Positions 35,411-44,333 of a stretch of 64,000 nt of DNA are shown here, one piece after another; position 1 is the stretch's first letter, and each line of letters begins with the position of its first letter. The notes below the pieces were generated by a model that had not been told where the DNA came from, searched no databases, and saw nothing but the letters and a program-made list of their open reading frames with translations. The stretch is from Chthonomonas sp. (lineage in GTDB: Bacteria; Armatimonadota; Fimbriimonadia; Fimbriimonadales; Fimbriimonadaceae): NCBI GenBank assembly GCA_016788585.1, contig JAEURP010000009.1:62001-126000 (forward strand), read 5' to 3'. Made by a program: the position numbers and the translations under genes.

Positions 35411-36856
35411 TTACTGTTGCAGGAGCGAAAGCACCGCTTGAGGAGCGAGATTCGCTTGCGAAAGCATTGAGAGACCAGATCGCTGGAGAATTTGCAACTT
35501 TGTAAAGTTGGTCATTTCCGTTGCGACGTCGATGTCTCGAATGCTAGATTCGCTGCTGGCCAAGTTCTCGCGTTGGATAGCAAGTGACCTAACATTGGAC
35601 TCCAGGACGTTTCGCATGAAGTTGCCGACGCGGCCACGTGCCGTGCTGACATCCTGTATGGCCTTGTCAACAATCTGCATCGCTTCGGCGCAGCCGGAGG
35701 CGCTCAGCAGATCTAGGTCGGCAAGGGACTTTCCACTTACAACTCCCTTTCCAATCTCGCTTGCGGCGAAGTTTCCGAGGGAGAGGCTTGTGGTTTCACC
35801 TGCATTGCCGCCGATTTGGAACGTCGCGTTGCCCGCAGTAATCTGACCCCAAGTGCCAGGAGCGGCCGCTAAGTTGCCATTTTCCGTGAGGTTGATGGCG
35901 TTGCCGTAATTGTCCCGAAGGCCAAGTCCGCGACCAGCGTTGAACGAGACCGTAGTAACTCCACCAGCCGTCGCACCGTTGAGGTCAATCGTGACATCTG
36001 CAACTGCATCAACGCCCGAGTCGGTCGTCGATCCAGCAGCATTTTGAAGGATTCCTGCAGCGTCGACGAGGCTCACCGTTGCTTGCGAACCGAATTCCGC
36101 GCTGTTGAGAGTGACGGCTCCGCCAGCTGCCCAAGTTGCGGTAACACCCGTTTGAACCGAAGCCTGATTAATTCGAGCAACAACCGACTCGATCGTATCG
36201 CTACTGGTCGTATTGAAGCTGACACCATTGATTGTGAACGTACCAGCGGCGACAGTAGTCGCGGCGGTGGCATGGGTCTTGGTCGTGACGACCTGAGCTC
36301 GTTCGGCTGGGGTGGTCACATCAACCACAACGGTTGAGTTCTGAGTGACCGCTTGTCCAGCGAAAATGCCTGAGAAGCTCATGTCAGTGACATTGGCGGC
36401 ACTCGTGCTGATCGCTTGGGTTCCAGAGCTGCCGTCGAGCAACTTCTTGGTACCAAAAGCGGTCGATTGAGCGATGCGGGTGATCGACTGAATGATGGAG
36501 GAGATTTGGTTCTGATTGGCCTGGCGCTGAGCTTCGTCGAGAGTGCCCGAGTTGCTACTGGCTACGGCCAAAGTTCGTGCATCACGCAGAAGGCGATTGA
36601 CTTCTTCGAGGGCAGCTTCAGCCGTCTTCGAGTAGTTCGACGCATCCTGATTGTTGCGGATAGCCTGGTCGAGACCGGAGATCTGAGCCCGGAATGACTC
36701 AGAAACAATGAGCCCAGCTGGGTCGTCGCCTGCGTTGTTGATTCGCAAGCCGGTCGAGAGTTTGGTCATGCTGCTTGCGAATTGCTGGCCCGTGTTGGAC
36801 AAAATTCGCAAGGAGGTCATGGCGAGAGTGTTCGTGTTTACGCTAAATGCAGACAT
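35411..36856 (-). CDS. fliC: Flagellin
   Basis: The filament subunit exported through the flagellar apparatus. Its 481 residues keep the conserved N-terminal D0/D1 helices (from about 10: LRILSNTGQQFASSMTKLSTG then LRINNAGDDPAGL) and the C-terminal pair (NVRSLAIQRENLASSESSIRDID, ending LAPQAVLSLLQQ). The variable middle (about 165-380) is Thr/Ala/Gly-rich with a FlaN/IN-like segment FTINGVSFNTTSSDTIESVV. AAGGAAG precedes the ATG. The leader holds a compact three-stem structure. No hook, cap or chaperone genes are adjacent. Confidence 0.96.
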   Translation of the reverse strand: MSAFSVNTNTLAMTSLRILSNTGQQFASSMTKLSTGLRINNAGDDPAGLIVSESFRAQISGLDQAIRNNQDASNYSKTAEAALEEVNRLLRDARTLAVASSNSGTLDEAQRQANQNQISSIIQSITRIAQSTAFGTKKLLDGSSGTQAISTSAANVTDMSFSGIFAGQAVTQNSTVVVDVTTPAERAQVVTTKTHATAATTVAAGTFTINGVSFNTTSSDTIESVVARINQASVQTGVTATWAAGGAVTLNSAEFGSQATVSLVDAAGILQNAAGSTTDSGVDAVADVTIDLNGATAGGVTTVSFNAGRGLGLRDNYGNAINLTENGNLAAAPGTWGQITAGNATFQIGGNAGETTSLSLGNFAASEIGKGVVSGKSLADLDLLSASGCAEAMQIVDKAIQDVSTARGRVGNFMRNVLESNVRSLAIQRENLASSESSIRDIDVATEMTNFTKLQILQRSGLSMLSQANLAPQAVLSLLQQ

Positions 36857-36872
36857 GGTTTTCTTCCTTGAT

Positions 36873-36921
36873 GCGACCCCGCCATCCGTGGCATGCGGGC
36901 ATTTTTACGGGCCCTGGTCGC
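36873..36921 (-). ncRNA. Structured leader of flagellin mRNA (candidate three-way junction)
   Basis: On the minus strand GCGACC (36921-36916) pairs with GGTCGC (36878-36873). Enclosed are two short hairpins: GGGC/GCCC with the loop CCGTAAAAAT, and GCCA/TGGC with the loop CGGA. The structure ends about 16 bases before the flagellin ATG. It matches no riboswitch class I know. Confidence 0.4.
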
Positions 36922-36949
36922 GTCCACAAGGTTGATTCCAGGTATGGGT

Positions 36950-36982
36950 ACTAGGATTAACCTAGTATTAATACTTGTATTA
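36950..36982. promoter_or_regulatory. Nested AT-rich palindromes, candidate operator of the flagellin region
   Basis: Three overlapping inverted repeats: ACTAGG and CCTAGT around ATTAA (36950-36966), the perfect 12-mer AGTATTAATACT (36964-36975) and TAATAC/GTATTA around TT (36969-36982). The block is far more AT-rich than its surroundings and lies about 95-125 bases before the flagellin start. Confidence 0.5.
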
Positions 36983-36998
36983 ACGCATTTGTACGGGG

Positions 36999-37199
36999 AT
37001 TGGGAAATGCTGGTAGGAATTGGAGGGGCTGGACGGTAGCGGGAGCTTGCTGGACATGGCTGGAAATAGAGGGACAATGGCTAGGCATGGAAGGGAGTAG
37101 CGCATTGGAATCACAGATTTAGATGTCAGTAAGTCAAGTGAGCCCGCTACCGTGCGCAGTCTGAAGCAATGTCCCTCGATGTCCAGCCATGTCCCGCCA
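36999..37199. repeat. Inverted array of degenerate decamers (array G)
   Basis: The left arm (36999-37103) has words such as TTGCTGGACA, TGGCTGGAAA, TGGCTAGGCA and TGGAAGGGAG. The right arm (37144-37199) read on the minus strand gives TGGCTGGACA, TCGAGGGACA and, further in, TAGCGG. About 40 bases of unrelated sequence separate the arms. With the palindromes and leader it accounts for the 396-base divergent gap; I see no gene in it. Confidence 0.6.
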
Positions 37200-37240
37200 A
37201 GCGTTTCCTAACCGTCTAGCATCCCCCTGCGCCGCCCAGC

Positions 37241-37246
37241 TAAAAT
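37241..37246 (+). promoter_or_regulatory. -10 element of the permease gene (leaderless type)
   Basis: TAAAAT, 6 bases before the ATG at 37253. Confidence 0.55.
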
Positions 37247-37252
37247 CCCTCC

Positions 37253-38776
37253 ATGCCATTGATCGGGCAGGTTGGGAGGAAACGCTGGCGCGCCCGATTG
37301 GCGATGTCGGTGATTTATCTCATCCTGGCGATCGGAGCAGTTACCACCATTTACCCCTTCTTGGTGATGATCTCTACTGGATTCACGGGGCCGACGGACC
37401 AAAACGAGAATCGCTTGGTGCCGAGCTTCTGGCAGGATGACGAGAAGCTATACGCGAAGTACCTCGATGATAAGTTCAGCGGCAATGCGGGGCAAATTGC
37501 TGCTTTCACTGCCTTAACTCCAAAAGAGCCTGGGGATTCGAAGGAGTATGAAGACTTCATGATGGCGCTCGATCCCATGTTGTGGACCGCCGGATTTCGG
37601 ACAGCCCCAACACAGGTGACGAGCAAGCTGAGCCTGCGATATCAGGCGTGGCTGCGGTCGCGATTTAAGTCGGTTAAAGATCTCAACGAGGCTTACTTAG
37701 AGGAGAACGTAGCGTTCCAAACAGCCCAACCCCCAATTGAGCAACTTGAGCGACCGGGTTGGAAACCAAGGCCGGGCCGCAAATGGGAAGAGTGGCTTGA
37801 GTTCAAGAAGACGCTCTCCGTGGAATATCGAATTCCAATCTTAAGGAGCCGCCAGTACCAGGAGTATGTTAGAACCAAGTATCGAAATCAGTTTCAGGAT
37901 GTGCCCCGGGAGGTACGCGGGTCGGCAACTACTTTTGAAGAACTGCATTACGATTTGCGGCGCAACTATGCCGACGAGATTCGCCGAGAGTTCATGAGTA
38001 GCGGAGTTGGGCCCTCGGCCGACCAGCATTGGAATGGTGAAAGTGCCATGCCACTTCTCGCTTGGGATTCCAATTACGTAAAGGAAAACGCGGGAGCTAT
38101 CAAGCAGGAATTCAGCAGCCGTAATTACCGCTACGTGTTTGACTACGTTGCCTTGAACGGGCGCGCGCTCTGGAATACGGCGCTTTTCTGCCTGCTCGCG
38201 ATCATCATTCAACTCCTTGTGAACCCGATCGCGGCTTACGCCATTAGTCGCTACCCGATGCCGGCGACGGGCAAGATTCTCATCTTCCTCCTCGCCACGA
38301 TGGCTTTCCCGGCTGAAGTCGCGATGATCCCGTCATTCCTGCTTCTTAAAGATTTGAACCTGCTGAACACCTTTTGGGCCCTGGTTCTGCCCGGAGCCGC
38401 GAGCGGATACATGATCTTCTTGCTCAAGGGCTTCTTCGACTCATTGCCACAAGAGCTATTTGAAAGCGGCCAAATGGACGGCGCGCCGGAGTGGCTGATG
38501 ATGCTGAAGATCGCCTTCCCCCTCTCGCGGCCCGTGCTTGGGTACCTGGCTTTGCTCGCGTTTATGGGTGCGTACGGGGCGTTTCTATATGCATTCTTGG
38601 TCGCCCAAGACCGGAATATGTGGACGCTCATGGTGTTCATCTACCAACTTCAACTGACCGCACCTAAGGCGGTAATGATGGCGGCGGTCACCCTAGCAGC
38701 TCTGCCAACGTTGATTGTGTTCTTGCTCTGTCAAAGGGTCATCATGCGCGGCATCGTTTTGCCGGGTGAACGGTGA
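37253..38776 (+). CDS. MalG-type sugar ABC transporter permease with large extracytoplasmic insert
   Basis: An inner-membrane permease subunit of a carbohydrate ABC importer. At 507 residues it is almost twice the usual 280. Membrane helix 1 is at about 17-42 (MSVIYLILAIGAVTTIYPFL). A soluble, charged insert of roughly 255 residues follows, and the remaining five helices start around 305 (LFCLLAIIIQLLVNPIAAYAI). The ATPase-docking EAA loop is ELFESGQMDGAPEWLMMLKI. No partner permease, binding protein or ATPase is adjacent. It is translationally coupled (GTGA) to the nucleoside phosphorylase gene. Confidence 0.88.
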   Translation: MPLIGQVGRKRWRARLAMSVIYLILAIGAVTTIYPFLVMISTGFTGPTDQNENRLVPSFWQDDEKLYAKYLDDKFSGNAGQIAAFTALTPKEPGDSKEYEDFMMALDPMLWTAGFRTAPTQVTSKLSLRYQAWLRSRFKSVKDLNEAYLEENVAFQTAQPPIEQLERPGWKPRPGRKWEEWLEFKKTLSVEYRIPILRSRQYQEYVRTKYRNQFQDVPREVRGSATTFEELHYDLRRNYADEIRREFMSSGVGPSADQHWNGESAMPLLAWDSNYVKENAGAIKQEFSSRNYRYVFDYVALNGRALWNTALFCLLAIIIQLLVNPIAAYAISRYPMPATGKILIFLLATMAFPAEVAMIPSFLLLKDLNLLNTFWALVLPGAASGYMIFLLKGFFDSLPQELFESGQMDGAPEWLMMLKIAFPLSRPVLGYLALLAFMGAYGAFLYAFLVAQDRNMWTLMVFIYQLQLTAPKAVMMAAVTLAALPTLIVFLLCQRVIMRGIVLPGER

Positions 38777-40047
38777 ACCCAGTCCGTATCATCGAGCGAA
38801 AGCGCGACGGCGAAGCCAACACGCCGGAGGAGATCAAGTTCGTTGTGGACGCGGCGGCTGGGTCGGGACAGATGAGCGAGGCCCAACTTGCGGCTTGGTG
38901 CATGGCGGTCGTGTTGCGCGGCATGAATTTGGATGAGACCGCCAACTTAACCGCAGCGATGGCGGCGAGTGGCGAGACAGTTGATTTGACGGGGCTCCCC
39001 AAGCCTTGGGTGGACAAGCACTCGACCGGCGGCGTGGGAGATAAGACGACGTTGGTCTTGCTACCTGTCCTAGCGGCTTGTGGGCTGACTTGCGTGAAGA
39101 TGAGTGGTCGCGGTTTGGGTAAGACGGGTGGCACCATTGACAAGCTCGAGTCCGTTCCGGGGTTTAGAACGGCTCTTTCAATCGAAGAAATGATCTCTCA
39201 GGCTAAGGACATCGGCCTTGCGCTGACCAGCCAAACTCCGCGCCTTACTCCTGCCGACGGAACGCTCTATGCGCTTCGCGATGTGACTGGAACCGTACGG
39301 AGCATCCCATTGATCGCCTCCAGTGTCCTGAGCAAAAAGATCGCTGGAGGAGCCGACATCATCTCGATTGACCTCAAATGCGGCTCCGGTGCGTTCATGG
39401 AAACCTTGCCCGAGGCGCGAGAGCTTGCGGAGACGATGATTGGCATCGCGACTCGGCTCGGCTTGAAACTTGGCATCGAGATCACCGAGATGGATCAGCC
39501 GCTTGGGCGATGCGTTGGCAACCGGCTAGAGGTGATCGAAGCGGCGGAAGTGCTGCAAGGTGCCCCGGGACGCTTGCGCGATCTCTGCGTTGAACTTGGA
39601 AGCACTGCTCTTGAAATGGCGGGCATGAGTTCGGGCAAGGTCGCTGAAGTATTAGATTCCGGCGCTGCCTTAGCTAAGGCGGAGGAGTGGTTCGAGGCTC
39701 AAGGGGCGGATGTTAAACTGAGCGATGTCAAGGACCTCCCGAAAGCCCAATTCTTCTATGAGATTTCCGCGCCTCAATCTGGATGGGTGAAGCGAGTTGA
39801 TGCCGGGATGGTCGGCGAGGCCGCGGTTGACCTTGGCGCCGGGCGGCGTGCGAAGGGCGATAACGTTGATCCGCTCGTCGGCATCGAGGTTCTCGCTCAA
39901 GTTGGAGATAGAATTGAGGCTGGTCAACCCGTGTTCCGGATTCATGCAGCCAGCGAGGCCAAGCAAGATCTGAGCCGGGCTATTGAATTCGTTGAACCGG
40001 AAACTCCCGCGCTCCCTCTCATCTTGGGTCAGCTAAGTACGGAATAA
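38773..40047 (+). CDS. deoA: Thymidine / pyrimidine-nucleoside phosphorylase
   Basis: Splits thymidine or uridine into base and (deoxy)ribose-1-phosphate in nucleoside salvage. The 424 residues carry the phosphate- and substrate-binding stretch KHSTGGVGDKTTLVLLP near 77 and the family signature KMSGRGLGKTGGTIDKLES near 103, with a C-terminal PYNP domain (VGEAAVDLGAGRRAKGD). Motifs do not separate thymidine-specific DeoA from broad-range Pdp. The GTG overlaps the permease stop. Confidence 0.93.
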   Translation: MNPVRIIERKRDGEANTPEEIKFVVDAAAGSGQMSEAQLAAWCMAVVLRGMNLDETANLTAAMAASGETVDLTGLPKPWVDKHSTGGVGDKTTLVLLPVLAACGLTCVKMSGRGLGKTGGTIDKLESVPGFRTALSIEEMISQAKDIGLALTSQTPRLTPADGTLYALRDVTGTVRSIPLIASSVLSKKIAGGADIISIDLKCGSGAFMETLPEARELAETMIGIATRLGLKLGIEITEMDQPLGRCVGNRLEVIEAAEVLQGAPGRLRDLCVELGSTALEMAGMSSGKVAEVLDSGAALAKAEEWFEAQGADVKLSDVKDLPKAQFFYEISAPQSGWVKRVDAGMVGEAAVDLGAGRRAKGDNVDPLVGIEVLAQVGDRIEAGQPVFRIHAASEAKQDLSRAIEFVEPETPALPLILGQLSTE

Positions 40048-40054
40048 TGAGGTT

Positions 40055-42346
40055 ATGATCCTTGCGTTGGTGGTGGCCCAATCCGCAATCGCCCTTCCAC
40101 GCGAAGGGGTCATCACCCAATCCTGCCGAATCGAGCCCAACCAATACTTCCGCAACGGCGAAGACCAGGCCGCGATTGTGATTCGCGGTGACAATATCAC
40201 AGTTGATTTCCAAAACTCGGCGCTACTGGGTTCGCCGGTAACCATCGAGCCTGACCAACGTAAGGGCACCGGCATTCTAGTGCAGGGCAAGAATGTTGTC
40301 CTCAAAAATCTGAAGGTGCGTGGATACAAGGTTGGTGTCAGAGTCGAAGACAGCCCCGGCTTCATGCTCCTCGACAGCGACCTCAGCTACAACTGGAAGC
40401 AGAAGCTGAAGAGCACGCTTGAAAAGGAAGATTCCAGCGATTGGATGAGTTTCCACCAGAACGAGAAGGATGAGTGGCTGCGATTCGGCGCCGCGATCTA
40501 CCTGAAGAACAGCGATGGCTTCAAGCTGCGCGATGTCCGCGCCACAGGGGGGCAGTGCGGCGCGATGCTCATGAACTCGAACAAGGGCACGATCGCGAAT
40601 TGCACGTTCGAGTTTCTTAGCGCGATTGGGATCGGGCTCTACCGGAGTTCGGCAAACACGATCATGCACAACAAGGTCGATTGGTGCGTGCGCGGCTACA
40701 GCCACGGCAAGTGGAACCGCGGTCAGGATTCGGCCGGGCTGCTCATGTACGAGCAGAGTAGCAAGAACATTGTCGCCTACAACAGCATCACGCACGGCGG
40801 CGACGGGCTCTTCCTTTGGGCCGGGCAGTCCACGATGGACACTGGCCAGGGTGGTTGCAACGATAACCTCTTTTACGGCAACGACTTTAGCCACGCGCCA
40901 ACGAACGGCATCGAGGCAACTTTCAGCCGAAATGTCTTCGCCAACAACTTGATTCAAGAGAATTGGCACGGCGTATGGGGCGGCTATAGCTACGATTCGT
41001 GGATCGTCGGCAATCGCTTCACATTGAACTCAGAAGCTGTCGCAATCGAGCATGGGCAGAGCAACACGATCAGCTATAACCAGTTCGACCAGAACTTGAT
41101 CGGACTCAAGATTTGGGAGCGAGCTTCGCAGCCGGGTGATTGGGGCTACGGCAAGGCAAGAGACACGAAGTCGCGGACTTACGAGGTGCGCAGCAACACT
41201 TTTCGCGATACGGTGGCGTCGGCGTTCGACCTCAAAGGCGTGACCGGCTTCAACGCCTGGCAAAACACCTTTATCGCGACCGGGCGGGTGCTGAACGATG
41301 GCGCCCAATTCTCTAACCTCGTGTTTAGTGGCAACACGGTTAGAACCTTCTCCGACCCTTCCCTTACGCGAGTGGAAGGAAAGGGTAACGTGATCTCCCG
41401 TGCTGGGGCCGCCCGCCCCAAGAACGCCCTAATGCGGATGGATGGCAATGTTCGAACAGAGTTGGAGGGCACCACTCGCGAATATCTGCAGCGCTTTGTC
41501 GCCGGCTGGAATCCAATTAAGGAGAAAATCAGCCCGAACGTGAAGCGCTTTCACGTAGCTCCAGATACTTATGGCGTCAATCCGTATCTTCGAGCCGGCA
41601 CATTACGGGGTCGGCGCTACATCTTGGTGGATGAGTGGGGTCCGTATGACTTCCGGTCGCCGATTCTTTGGCCTCGATCGGAGAAGGTTGTAGGCCGGCA
41701 AAAGCAAGTTGAATTCGAATTGCTCGGCCCCTACGGTCAGTGGCGAGTGAAGTCCCTTCGCGGCGCTCGCTTATCAAAAGCCAATGGGCGGGTTCCGGGC
41801 ACCATCGAGGCCGTTCTGACGGGCTCCGACATCGAAATCGAGTTGGAGTTCAAAGGCGCGCAAACCGTGGACTATCGCGGCGTCATCACTGCCCCAGAGG
41901 TATGGCGGCCCTTCTCGTGGCGCGACTTCCAAGTGGCCGTTGATTGGAACGTCTATTTTTGGCCTTACAATCCCGAGACCGAGGATCCGCGTACCAAAGC
42001 CGCTGAATTCCGCGCGCTTCTTCAGACGAACCCGAGATACCACGATCGCCCGCGAACCCTCGCCTATGATTGGGACGCCGCGCCCTATACGGCTGGCCCG
42101 ACGAACCACTTCGCGACCGTGTCGGATGGCCGTTTTACGATCAACTCTGGGGATTACAACTTGCTAGTGAGTGCGGATGATGGCGTCCGCGTATGGCTTG
42201 ATGACCGACTGATCATCGACGAATGGCATTACAGCTCGCCCGCGACCTATGAGCGCCGGGTGAAGCTGGGCGGGAGCCATCGTGTCCGGATAGAGCATTT
42301 CGAGATCGATGGCTTCGCGCAGTTGAAGTTTGATATCAGGAAGTAG
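40055..42346 (+). CDS. Secreted right-handed beta-helix protein with C-terminal PA14 domain
   Basis: A 763-residue surface or periplasmic protein. A short signal (1-14) precedes a parallel beta-helix (about 45-460) with NosD/pectate-lyase style turns such as GIGLYRSSANTIMHNKV and GIEATFSRNVFANNLI. A middle beta-sandwich follows, then a PA14-like carbohydrate-binding domain (about 640-763) with YNLLVSADDGVRVWLDDRLI near residue 705 and RVRIEHFEIDG. Such proteins bind or cleave polysaccharides; catalytic residues are not evident. It is seven bases downstream of deoA in the permease operon, consistent with sugar use. Confidence 0.82.
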   Translation: MILALVVAQSAIALPREGVITQSCRIEPNQYFRNGEDQAAIVIRGDNITVDFQNSALLGSPVTIEPDQRKGTGILVQGKNVVLKNLKVRGYKVGVRVEDSPGFMLLDSDLSYNWKQKLKSTLEKEDSSDWMSFHQNEKDEWLRFGAAIYLKNSDGFKLRDVRATGGQCGAMLMNSNKGTIANCTFEFLSAIGIGLYRSSANTIMHNKVDWCVRGYSHGKWNRGQDSAGLLMYEQSSKNIVAYNSITHGGDGLFLWAGQSTMDTGQGGCNDNLFYGNDFSHAPTNGIEATFSRNVFANNLIQENWHGVWGGYSYDSWIVGNRFTLNSEAVAIEHGQSNTISYNQFDQNLIGLKIWERASQPGDWGYGKARDTKSRTYEVRSNTFRDTVASAFDLKGVTGFNAWQNTFIATGRVLNDGAQFSNLVFSGNTVRTFSDPSLTRVEGKGNVISRAGAARPKNALMRMDGNVRTELEGTTREYLQRFVAGWNPIKEKISPNVKRFHVAPDTYGVNPYLRAGTLRGRRYILVDEWGPYDFRSPILWPRSEKVVGRQKQVEFELLGPYGQWRVKSLRGARLSKANGRVPGTIEAVLTGSDIEIELEFKGAQTVDYRGVITAPEVWRPFSWRDFQVAVDWNVYFWPYNPETEDPRTKAAEFRALLQTNPRYHDRPRTLAYDWDAAPYTAGPTNHFATVSDGRFTINSGDYNLLVSADDGVRVWLDDRLIIDEWHYSSPATYERRVKLGGSHRVRIEHFEIDGFAQLKFDIRK

Positions 42347-42371
42347 CGCGAGACTGTCAAAATAGAGCTTC

Positions 42372-44300
42372 GTGCTCCTCTCGGTCAATGCCATCCATAA
42401 AGAATTCGCGGGCGAGGTTGTCCTCGAAAGCTGCACCTTTCGCCTTGAACGGCACGAGAAAGTTGCGCTGGTTGGGCGCAACGGAGCAGGCAAGACCACA
42501 CTGCTCAAGATCATCACAGGTGCGATGCAACACGACGGGGGCAGCGTCCAGTGGGCGCGCGGCGCATCATTTGGCTACCTGAGCCAGGTCAGCCTGCCCA
42601 ACACCAACCAAACCGTCCTTGAGGTTGCGACGAAAGCCCGAGAAAAGCTCGTCAAGATGCAGCAACGGCTGCGCGAGCTTGAAGAGCAGATGGCCGACCA
42701 CGCCAGCGAGGACGACCTCGAAGAATACAGCCGCCTGCAGGAGCACTTCCACAGCGAAGGCGGTTACGCGGTTGAGAATGATCTTAAGTTTGTGCTCAAG
42801 CGCCTTGGCTTCGAGGAGGATGAGTGGAGCAAGCCGGTTCACGCTCTCAGTGGCGGTGAGAAGACTCGATTAGCGCTCGCAAAGTTACTCCTCGAAGAAC
42901 CGGACCTGCTGATCCTCGACGAGCCTACGAACCACCTCGATCTCGAAGCGATCGAGTGGCTCGAATCCTGGATTCGCGGCTACGGCGGCGCGGTCTTGAT
43001 CGTTAGCCACGACCGAACGTTTCTGCAAAGCGTCGCCGAACGTGTTTTGGAGATTAGAGAGGGCGCGGTAGATGCCTATCCTGGACCATTCGACAAGTAC
43101 TTGAAGCTGCGCAAGGAGGCCGACGCACTCCTCGCCAAGAACGCCGACCGCCAAGCCGCCGAAATGGCAAAGCTCGACGAGTTTGTTCGGCGATTTATCA
43201 ACAGCCAACGCACGGCCCAAGCCCGCGGCCGTCTGAAAATGCTGGAGCGAATGGAGGCTCAACGCATCGTGCCGCATCGCGAAGACAAGCAGATGAGGGC
43301 AGGCTTCAAGGTCACCAAACGCGCTGGCGATGTTGTGCTCGATTGCAAGAAGCTTAGTATGGCCTTTGGTGCGCAGGAACTCTTCCAAAACCTCGATTGG
43401 ACTGTGAAGTGGGGCGACCGGTGGGGTGTTATTGGTTCGAACGGCGCGGGTAAGTCCACTCTCATGCGTGTTGCGCTGGGTGACCTTGAAGCAGTCTCTG
43501 GCGAAGCAAAGCTAGGCTCCAATGTCGAACTGGGCTGGTTCCGCCAGGACGCGAGCTTCCTGAATCAGGAGATGTCACCCCTAGAAACCATGCACTACGA
43601 ACTTGGCATGGATCAAGCCCAAGCACGCAACCTGTTGGGACGGTTCTTGATTTCTGGCGACGACGCGATGCGCCCGATCAAGACCCTCAGTGGTGGCGAG
43701 AAGGGCAAGGTTGCGCTGGCGGCGATCACCAGCATGCACCCGAATGTGCTGGTGCTTGATGAGCCAACGAACCACCTCGACATTGCCAGCCGCGAGGCCC
43801 TTGCCGAAGTCCTGAACGAGTACAACGGCACGCTCATTTTGGTGAGCCACGATCGCTGGCTTTTGGAGCAGGTCACCAAGCAAACGCTCGAATTGCGAAC
43901 CGACGGCTCGAATCAGTATCAGGGCAATTACCTTGAATATCGCGCTTGGAAAGCCAAGGGAGTGCAGCCAACAAAGGCCAAAGCGACAACCAAAGAGGCT
44001 CCGAAGCAAACCCCGATGCTCTCGCCACGCGAGCTCAGCAAGGAGATCGCGCGAATGCAAAAGGAAGAGTCGGGCTTAGAGGACGAGATCACGAAGCTGG
44101 AAGCCGAGCTTGAGGCCCACGAGCGACTTTTGGCTCGACCCCAAGCCGGTGATGATTTGGTCGCCATGAGCGTCAAACACGGCGAGTTGAGGTCGGCCAT
44201 TGAAGATCGGCTCAACCGCTGGACAGAACTCGGCGGCAAGATCGAAGAGTATAAGAACCTAAGCAACAATGGCGACGCAATAGGAGTGAGCTTCCGCTGA
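42372..44300 (+). CDS. ABC-F family ATPase (translation factor / Uup-like)
   Basis: A soluble protein with two ABC cassettes and no membrane part, 642 residues. ABC-F proteins act on the ribosome. Cassette 1 has GRNGAGKTTLLK near 36 and LSGGEKTRLALAK with LILDEPTNHLDLE. Cassette 2 has GSNGAGKSTLMR near 360 and LSGGEKGKVALAA with LVLDEPTNHLD. The inter-cassette linker is Lys/Arg-rich, and the C terminus (about 555-635) is a coiled coil as in Uup and YdiF. GTG start; CAAAAT lies 8 bases upstream, a weak -10. Confidence 0.93.
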   Translation: MLLSVNAIHKEFAGEVVLESCTFRLERHEKVALVGRNGAGKTTLLKIITGAMQHDGGSVQWARGASFGYLSQVSLPNTNQTVLEVATKAREKLVKMQQRLRELEEQMADHASEDDLEEYSRLQEHFHSEGGYAVENDLKFVLKRLGFEEDEWSKPVHALSGGEKTRLALAKLLLEEPDLLILDEPTNHLDLEAIEWLESWIRGYGGAVLIVSHDRTFLQSVAERVLEIREGAVDAYPGPFDKYLKLRKEADALLAKNADRQAAEMAKLDEFVRRFINSQRTAQARGRLKMLERMEAQRIVPHREDKQMRAGFKVTKRAGDVVLDCKKLSMAFGAQELFQNLDWTVKWGDRWGVIGSNGAGKSTLMRVALGDLEAVSGEAKLGSNVELGWFRQDASFLNQEMSPLETMHYELGMDQAQARNLLGRFLISGDDAMRPIKTLSGGEKGKVALAAITSMHPNVLVLDEPTNHLDIASREALAEVLNEYNGTLILVSHDRWLLEQVTKQTLELRTDGSNQYQGNYLEYRAWKAKGVQPTKAKATTKEAPKQTPMLSPRELSKEIARMQKEESGLEDEITKLEAELEAHERLLARPQAGDDLVAMSVKHGELRSAIEDRLNRWTELGGKIEEYKNLSNNGDAIGVSFR

Positions 44301-44333
44301 ACGGTTGGTCAACCAACACGTCCACCCAATCAC

